This document shows positions 6,968 to 12,404 of a DNA stretch of 12,404 bases, one piece after another. The notes beneath the pieces were generated by a model. The model had not been told where the DNA came from. It did not search any database and worked only from the letters and a program-made list of their open reading frames with translations. The stretch is from JANRKG01 sp033763635. Its GTDB lineage: Bacteria; Cyanobacteriota; Cyanobacteriia; GCF-001939115. The position numbers and the translations under genes are program-made. Positions within the stretch are counted from its first letter, which is position 1. Every line of letters begins with the position of its first letter. The stretch lies in contig JANRKG010000412.1 of the NCBI GenBank assembly GCA_033763635.1, positions 1 through 12,404 of the forward strand, read 5' to 3'.

Positions 6968-9900
6968 CTATGCCCCGTTCCCCTTTTCTAGATACGTGTG
7001 AATCAAGCGAGTCAGTTGCTTGAGGTTCATTGGTTTGCTCAAATAGTCGGTGGCTCCCGCATTCAAGCATTGTTGGCGATCGTTGGGCATCGCCATTGCA
7101 GTGAGGGCAATGATGGGGGTGTTGGCGCGATCGGGAATCTGGCGGATCTGGCGAATGGCATCTAGCCCATTCAGGCGGGGCATTTGAATGTCCATCAAAA
7201 TCAGTCGGAAGGGCTGTGTTTTGGCAAGGGCCACCGCTTCGAGACCATCTTGAGCAATGACAACTTTGCACCCCTGCAACTCAAGATAGTCTTTTAATGC
7301 TTCAACATTGGCTTCATTATCTTCTGCAACCAGAACCAGGGGCATGTCGGTTATCGAGGGCGCGAGCAAAGGAACCGAAGCAGAAACCACTTTTGCCTCA
7401 GCATTGGAAGTATCTGGAGCCGTTAGACTTCTGGAGCCTGGGTAGTAAGGTAGGTGAACGGTAAAGCAACTTCCTACCCCAACTTGGCTGCTGACACTCA
7501 CCGTTCCTCCATGTAACAGGGTCAACTGCTTCACCAAAGCCAGCCCCAACCCAGTTCCCGAATGGTTGCGGGAAAGACTGCTATCAATTTGCACAAAAGA
7601 TTGAAACAGTTTTTGCAGATTTTCTGGGGCGATCCCAATCCCAGTATCGGTGATGGAAAAGAGAAGTTGTGGGGCGGAAGATTGAGAGCCTTCCTCCAGC
7701 ACCTCTAGGCGAGCCTCCAGAAGAACTTGACCTCCCTCTGGTGTAAATTTGATTGCGTTATTCAGCAAATTAATCAAAATTTGACTCATGCGCCGTTCAT
7801 CAACCTGAATCTGCAACGGCTTCCCAGGCAACCGGGTTGTGAGTTGAATAGTTTTGCGATCGGCCAGGGGTTTCACAACCTCAAGACTACTTTGGCAAAG
7901 TCCCTGAACAGAGGCCGTCGATAGGGAGAGCTTCATCTGTCCGGCTTCGACCTTTGCCAGATCCAAAATATCGTTAATGAGCGCTAACAAGTGCGCTCCA
8001 CTATTCTGAATCGTCGTCAGAGCTTTCCGCTGGCGATCGGTCAGGGGACCGTACACCTCATCCAGTACCCCTTCCGCTAACCCCAATATGGCATTCAGGG
8101 GGGTCCGGAGTTCATGGCTCATACTCGCCAAAAATTCATCCTTTAATCGGGTTGCTTTCGCAAGTTGATGGTTCATGGTTTCTAGTTGGGCATTACTGCG
8201 TCGCAGTTCATCCTCTATCTGCTTACGATCGGTAATGTCTGTCCAATACCCAATAATTTCCAGCGGATTTTCTTGCTCATCTCGAATCAGTTTGCATTGG
8301 TCATACACCCAGCGATACGTTCCGTTAGCATGCAAGAAGCGGTACTCGTGGATGTGGTATCCGGTATTGAAAAAATGATCTAAGCCAGCGACGACCCTAT
8401 CCCGATCGTCTGGATGGATATGCTTCATCCAAAAGCTTGAATCTGTTGTGTAGTGTTCTGGGGTATAGCCAAATAGCGCTCTTACATTCGCCCCCATAAA
8501 CGTAGCCCCAAAGTCTCCGAACGCTCGTGCCACATAAACAACCCCTGGGCTGGAAGTGAGAATAAATGCCTGCCGCTCTTTGAGGTTCTGTAATTCACTC
8601 GTTCGCAATTCAACACGGGCTTCCAGTTTCAGGTTCAATTCCTGTAGAGCCGACTCCGTGTGTTTTTGATCGGTGATATCTTCACACGTTCCCAGAATGC
8701 CAATCACTTCGTTGTCTAAATTGCGGAGAGGCACTTTATTAGTCCGTAGCCAACGAACCTCTCCCCCTGCTTTCGTAATGGGTTCTTCAATATTAAGTTT
8801 GGGAACCCCTGACTCCATCACCAGGCGATCGTCGGCCTGGTAGAGGGCCGCTTGCTCCCGCCAGGGCATCTCGAAATCCGTTTTGCCAATTATCTCCAGG
8901 ACAGAGAAAAACCCTCCATGCTCCAGGATCTGACGATTACATCCCAAAAAGCGGCTCTCGCGGTCCTTCCAGAAAATCATCTGAGGCAAATTATCCATCA
9001 CCAACCGCAAAAAAAGCTCTCGCTCCTGGAGCGATTCTTCCAGTTTCTTACGGTCAGTAATGTCCCGCCCTTCTGGGATGAGAAGCACCACTTTTCCCGA
9101 CTCGTCCTTGATGGGGCGCAACGAGAAATCAATGGTGGCTAGTTGCCCCCCCACGCCCATCACATCCACTTCGTACCGAATAAAGACCCCTGCCGCTGCC
9201 TGGGCGATCGCCTTTCGCAACTGCTCCTGGGTTGCAGTCGAAAAGGCCCACCAGGGAGCTTCCCAGAAAGGTCGAAGTTGTACTTCCTCCAGGGAAACCC
9301 CCACAAAGTCGAGGGCCGTCTGATTCGCTTCCAGCAAGACCCCATCGGGAGTTAACAACCCTGTAAATTGAAAGGTATTGTTAAAAATGGCTCGAAATCG
9401 CCGCTCACTGTCCTCCAGAGAACGTTGGGTGATTTGGCGACGCATGATTTCCGCCTGTAAATCCCGATTGGCACGCTGTAACTCCAGCGTCCTGGCTTCG
9501 ACCTTGGCCTCTAATTGAGCATTCAAGGATTGGAGATTGTGATACAGTTCGGCCTGTTGAATCCCGATCGCGAGTTGTACAGCTAACTGACCGAGCAGTT
9601 GTAGCTCAAACTCCTGCCATTTTCGGGGAGCTTCGCACTGATGCACAATCAACAATCCCCAGAGATAAGGGCTAGCCGAAGAACTCCCTGTTCCTGATAG
9701 TTCATCTCCTACCTGCTGTCGGGCATTTTCTACAACGATCGGCACCACGAGATTCGCTTTTACCTGAAAGCCCTCTAGCATCTGAATATGGCACTCGGTC
9801 AGGTTCGCTTCGTAAATGTTAGAAACTGCTTTGGCCTTGCCCTGTAAATAGTTGCCTCCCGATCCATTCCAGTAGCAATTGTCCACGACTTGACTGTGGA

Positions 9901-10510
9901 GGCAGGCTTTCCACTGGGGAAGTACAGACTCGGCAACGATGGTGCCATTCAAAAACGAATCAAATTGATAGACAATTACCCGATCGCTCTTGAGAAATTG
10001 CCGGACTTCCTGAACTGCGACCTGCAGCATCTCTTCTAGATGGAGTGACTGTCGAATGCGGAGGGCGACCGTGTTGAATAACCGTTGTTGCCGCTGTTGC
10101 TGTTCTAGTTGTCCGAGAAACTTGAACCGCTCTAGAACTGCATGGTTCGCCCGATAAAAGGCTTCGCGGGTGAGCCGTCCTTTGCTGAGATAGTCCTGGG
10201 CACCACTTTTCATGGCCTGCACTGCCACGAGCTCATCCCCCTGCCCTGCCAGAAGAATGACCGGGAGTGGCGTGGGCGACCATCGCCGCCGAAGTTGATT
10301 GAGAATTTCCAGACCATCTGCATCTGGCAGCAGAAAATTCAGCAAAATCAAGTCGGGCAATCGCTCTTGGCAAAGGTTGAGCGCTGCACTCCCAGTTTCC
10401 ACCTCCAGAATTTCATAGGCGTAGTCATCATCCTGTTGAAGATAGCGTTTATATAAAGCTCTATCCTCAACGTTGTCTTCGATGAGCAGAACGGTATAAC
10501 AAACATTCAT
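6968..10510 (-). CDS. Cyanobacteriochrome-like hybrid histidine kinase (REC-GAF-3xPAS-HisKA-HATPase-REC)
   Basis: An 1180-residue soluble hybrid kinase without membrane segments. Order: receiver 1 (about 6-125), bilin-type GAF (145-325), coiled coil (325-370), PAS (370-488), PAS (497-614), coiled coil (620-645), PAS (647-763), HisKA with H799 in SHELRTPLN, HATPase (N-box NLLNNAIKF at 914-922, DTGIGI 955-960, GTGLGL 985-990), and receiver 2 with D1107, T1137 and K1159. The GAF has C240-H241 in LTECHIQMLEGFQVKANLVVPI-like context, the bilin-binding Cys of cyanobacteriochromes, plus D210-N-C212-Y213 matching the DXCF second Cys. Receiver 1 keeps E11, D12 and K110, but its phospho-acceptor is N58 and the switch Thr is A88, so it is probably not phosphorylated. 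The start is ATG with no clear Shine-Dalgarno. It sits 106 bp downstream of the phytochrome gene. Predicted role: light-regulated autokinase signalling through receiver 2. Bilin binding is inferred, not shown. Confidence 0.95.
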   Translation of the reverse strand: MNVCYTVLLIEDNVEDRALYKRYLQQDDDYAYEILEVETGSAALNLCQERLPDLILLNFLLPDADGLEILNQLRRRWSPTPLPVILLAGQGDELVAVQAMKSGAQDYLSKGRLTREAFYRANHAVLERFKFLGQLEQQQRQQRLFNTVALRIRQSLHLEEMLQVAVQEVRQFLKSDRVIVYQFDSFLNGTIVAESVLPQWKACLHSQVVDNCYWNGSGGNYLQGKAKAVSNIYEANLTECHIQMLEGFQVKANLVVPIVVENARQQVGDELSGTGSSSASPYLWGLLIVHQCEAPRKWQEFELQLLGQLAVQLAIGIQQAELYHNLQSLNAQLEAKVEARTLELQRANRDLQAEIMRRQITQRSLEDSERRFRAIFNNTFQFTGLLTPDGVLLEANQTALDFVGVSLEEVQLRPFWEAPWWAFSTATQEQLRKAIAQAAAGVFIRYEVDVMGVGGQLATIDFSLRPIKDESGKVVLLIPEGRDITDRKKLEESLQERELFLRLVMDNLPQMIFWKDRESRFLGCNRQILEHGGFFSVLEIIGKTDFEMPWREQAALYQADDRLVMESGVPKLNIEEPITKAGGEVRWLRTNKVPLRNLDNEVIGILGTCEDITDQKHTESALQELNLKLEARVELRTSELQNLKERQAFILTSSPGVVYVARAFGDFGATFMGANVRALFGYTPEHYTTDSSFWMKHIHPDDRDRVVAGLDHFFNTGYHIHEYRFLHANGTYRWVYDQCKLIRDEQENPLEIIGYWTDITDRKQIEDELRRSNAQLETMNHQLAKATRLKDEFLASMSHELRTPLNAILGLAEGVLDEVYGPLTDRQRKALTTIQNSGAHLLALINDILDLAKVEAGQMKLSLSTASVQGLCQSSLEVVKPLADRKTIQLTTRLPGKPLQIQVDERRMSQILINLLNNAIKFTPEGGQVLLEARLEVLEEGSQSSAPQLLFSITDTGIGIAPENLQKLFQSFVQIDSSLSRNHSGTGLGLALVKQLTLLHGGTVSVSSQVGVGSCFTVHLPYYPGSRSLTAPDTSNAEAKVVSASVPLLAPSITDMPLVLVAEDNEANVEALKDYLELQGCKVVIAQDGLEAVALAKTQPFRLILMDIQMPRLNGLDAIRQIRQIPDRANTPIIALTAMAMPNDRQQCLNAGATDYLSKPMNLKQLTRLIHTYLEKGNGA
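9204..9211. other. HIP1 octamer GCGATCGC
   Basis: A second exact HIP1 palindrome, here inside the hybrid kinase gene where it encodes part of AIAQAAA. Confidence 0.9.
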
Positions 10511-10555
10511 GATAAAAATGAACTGGAAGGAGAAAAAACGTTCAGCCTCAGACGA

Positions 10556-10571
10556 TCGAGCCTTCGCTCGA
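10556..10571 (-). other. Small hairpin in the phytochrome-kinase intergenic gap
   Basis: On the minus strand TCGAGC and GCTCGA form a perfect 6-bp stem around GAAG, about 45 bases past the phytochrome stop. A T6 run follows only 17 bases later, so it is not a classical terminator. It could cause partial attenuation or mark an RNA-processing site that sets the ratio of the two kinases. The remainder of the 106-bp gap shows no strong promoter. Confidence 0.35.
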
Positions 10572-10616
10572 CTCCTTTCATTGTGCCCATCTGCTTCCTA
10601 CGATCAGCCAATTTAA

Positions 10617-12404
10617 CTAAGCGGGGAGCGTAAAATAAAACGTACTGCCTTTACCATAAATAGACTCGACCCAAATCCGGCCCCCATGACGTTCAATGAT
10701 TTTTTTCACGATCGTCAGTCCGGCCCCGGTCCCACCCCCATATTTTCCGGGGGCGTGCAAGCGTTTGAAGATGCGAAAGATGTTATCGAGATGTTTATCT
10801 CGAATGCCAATCCCGTTATCACGAACATAAAACGTCCAGACCGGGATCGGGTTCGCTCCATCCACAATTCGAGGCTCTTGAAACCCAACTTCAACCCATT
10901 TTTGAGGATTGTCGTTGTACTTGAGTCCATTGCTAATCAGGTTTGCCAGCACTTCCTCCATCAAGACTCGATCGCCCTGCACCGTTGGTAGCGTTCGGGG
11001 GACGCGAATTTCCATGTCCAGGTCGGGCAGGCTCATCTGTAGAATCCCCTTCACATTGTCCACCAACCGATTGAAATCAATTGGATACAGATGCAATTCC
11101 TGCCGTCCCAGTCGCGAAAAATGCAAGAGAGAATTGATTAAATCCTCCATGCGCTTTGTCAGGTTCACCAGGGTTTCCAGTTTGTCAACCCCCTCCTGAT
11201 CCAGCACCAGGGCGTAATCTTCTAATAAAAAAGTCGAATAGTTATGAATCCCTCGCAGGGGTTCCTTCAAGTCATGGGAAGCAATATAGGCGAAGGCATC
11301 CAGTTCGATATTCGTGCGTTCTAACTCCAGGTTCAAAGCAGCCAGTTCGTCTGCCCTTTTGAGGACAATCCCCACGATCGCACTCCGTAGTTCCATTGCC
11401 CCACCGACTTCCCATGATTGCCAGGGAAGGGACTTCAGACGGACGGTTTCCTGCCACAGCGAAAACGATTTACGGGGAAAAATTGTCAGGCTCCCATCTA
11501 CTTCTACCCGTTTGGGTTTATCTGGATTGCCAGCCCAGTTGACTTGTTGCAAAATTTCTGGACGAAACCAGAGCACTGCATCCTTCTGGATTTTGGAGAT
11601 CGATAGAGCCAGTAAACCACTGCCCACCTCGCGAAAATCGATCCCCTGAGGATATTGCGAAGTCAGGGAATCCGTGACAAACAAATTGTCCTGAAAACGA
11701 TCCTGCAACCAATCCAACAATTCGTACACTTCGGATTCAGAAGGGGTTTTGCCAACCAGGGTGAGATGACCACTGATGCAGAGCGCTGCTCCCGTTGCCC
11801 CCACAACACCCAGTAAGTTATCCCGGTTGTCGAGCAAGGCATCCACCAGGTTGTCTGCGGTAGAAATCGCTTCCACAAACTGAGCCTGGATGGTTCGTAG
11901 CTGAACCTTATCGTCCAGACCCTCTTTTTCCTCCTTAGAAATCAATTCCAGTGACATCACCTGTCCTAAAAACTCGCACACCGATCGCAAGGTGTAGGAA
12001 ACCCCTTTGGGGGTTTTGTGATGGCAGGCAATCAGCCCCCACAAGACACCTTGTTTGAGCAAAGAAATCGACATGGAAGCCCCAACCCCCATGTTTTTCA
12101 GATACTCAATGTGAATAGGAGAAACGCTGCGTAAGGTACTAAAACTCAGGTCCAGTGGCTCCTTAGATTCCGATTCCTGAGAGAGAATGGGAACGGGTTC
12201 GTAATTTACCTCTGGGATCAGGCGGAGTGGATTCAAGGTATACAGGTATTTGGCCTGTCGAGGAATGTCAGAATCGGGATAGTGAAGTCCCAGGTAGGGT
12301 TCCAGGTCAGGGGCTTTGGCTTCCGCAATCACGGTTCCCGAACCGTCGGGGGCAAACTGGTAGATCATGACCCGGTCGTACTGCAGGATCGCGCGCAACA
12401 GCCG
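10617..12404 (-). CDS. Phytochrome-type histidine kinase, N-terminus cut off by the window edge
   Basis: The C-terminal 595 codons of a phytochrome kinase; the N-terminal PAS and the start of GAF lie beyond 12404. Numbering from the codon at 12398, the GAF shows PDSDIP at 41-46 (D44 matches Cph1 Asp207), LRSVSPIHIEYLKNMGVGAS near 89-108, and WGLIACHH at 120-127. I95 stands where Cph1 has Cys259, followed by the conserved His (H96). PHY follows (about 165-345) with the PRxSF tongue motif PRKSF at 308-312. HisKA has H375 in SHDLKEPLRG. The HATPase has NLISNGLKYN (486-495), DNGIGI (527-532) and GTGAGL (556-561). It ends without a fused receiver, so the phosphate acceptor is a separate protein. 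Lack of the GAF Cys points to the CphB/BphP type, with biliverdin bound through an N-terminal Cys not seen here, or to a non-covalent or lost chromophore. The hybrid kinase follows in the same direction and is the obvious candidate partner. Confidence 0.95.
   Translation of the reverse strand, partial: RLLRAILQYDRVMIYQFAPDGSGTVIAEAKAPDLEPYLGLHYPDSDIPRQAKYLYTLNPLRLIPEVNYEPVPILSQESESKEPLDLSFSTLRSVSPIHIEYLKNMGVGASMSISLLKQGVLWGLIACHHKTPKGVSYTLRSVCEFLGQVMSLELISKEEKEGLDDKVQLRTIQAQFVEAISTADNLVDALLDNRDNLLGVVGATGAALCISGHLTLVGKTPSESEVYELLDWLQDRFQDNLFVTDSLTSQYPQGIDFREVGSGLLALSISKIQKDAVLWFRPEILQQVNWAGNPDKPKRVEVDGSLTIFPRKSFSLWQETVRLKSLPWQSWEVGGAMELRSAIVGIVLKRADELAALNLELERTNIELDAFAYIASHDLKEPLRGIHNYSTFLLEDYALVLDQEGVDKLETLVNLTKRMEDLINSLLHFSRLGRQELHLYPIDFNRLVDNVKGILQMSLPDLDMEIRVPRTLPTVQGDRVLMEEVLANLISNGLKYNDNPQKWVEVGFQEPRIVDGANPIPVWTFYVRDNGIGIRDKHLDNIFRIFKRLHAPGKYGGGTGAGLTIVKKIIERHGGRIWVESIYGKGSTFYFTLPA

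Noticed and set aside
6867..7271. 134-aa minus-strand ORF next to the GNAT start
   Set aside because: Out of frame with the C-terminal receiver of the hybrid kinase, which has clear Asp, Thr and Lys landmarks over the same bases.
10533..10571. Intrinsic terminator between the phytochrome and hybrid kinase genes
   Set aside because: The 6-bp stem is separated from the T-run by 17 bases, so it does not fit a standard terminator; kept only as a small hairpin.

Overview
The window looks like cyanobacterial chromosome. It holds a phytochrome-type kinase and a cyanobacteriochrome-like kinase, a Uma2 protein, a long pentapeptide-repeat protein and many CGATCG cores. Two of those cores are full HIP1 octamers (GCGATCGC), a hallmark of many cyanobacterial genomes. 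The GC content is moderate and there are no transposase, phage, tRNA, rRNA or CRISPR signals. The genus cannot be fixed from the sequence alone; a filamentous or Leptolyngbya-like lineage is only a guess.

Left part (1-1594, minus strand): a secreted Pro/Gly-rich protein runs off the left edge and carries two tandem 19-residue repeats. Upstream of it on the same strand is a Uma2-family PD-(D/E)XK protein. Divergent from these (1775-4666, plus strand) are tldD and tldE, the two subunits of the TldD/TldE metalloprotease. They are followed by a strong GC-rich stem-loop between convergent genes.

Middle part (4757-6870): a 22-repeat pentapeptide protein (minus) is divergent from an alpha/beta hydrolase (plus). 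The hydrolase overlaps the 3' end of a Pat/YncA-like GNAT acetyltransferase (minus) by 20 bp.

Right part (6968-12404, minus strand): this is a two-gene light-signalling locus. The upstream gene is a phytochrome histidine kinase, truncated at its 5' end by the window edge. Its GAF domain has Ile where Cph1 carries the bilin-binding Cys, so any chromophore would have to attach at an N-terminal Cys outside the window, as in CphB/BphP types. The downstream gene, 106 bp away, is an 1180-residue hybrid kinase (REC-GAF-PAS-PAS-PAS-HisKA-HATPase-REC). Its GAF has the Cys-His bilin site and a DXCF-like second Cys exactly 28 residues before it, so it is probably a second photoreceptor. Its N-terminal receiver has lost both the phospho-accepting Asp (now Asn58) and the conserved Thr (now Ala88), while its C-terminal receiver is intact. 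The likely reading is that two photoreceptors feed one output through a pseudo-receiver adaptor. The GNAT gene lies downstream on the same strand and may be co-transcribed.
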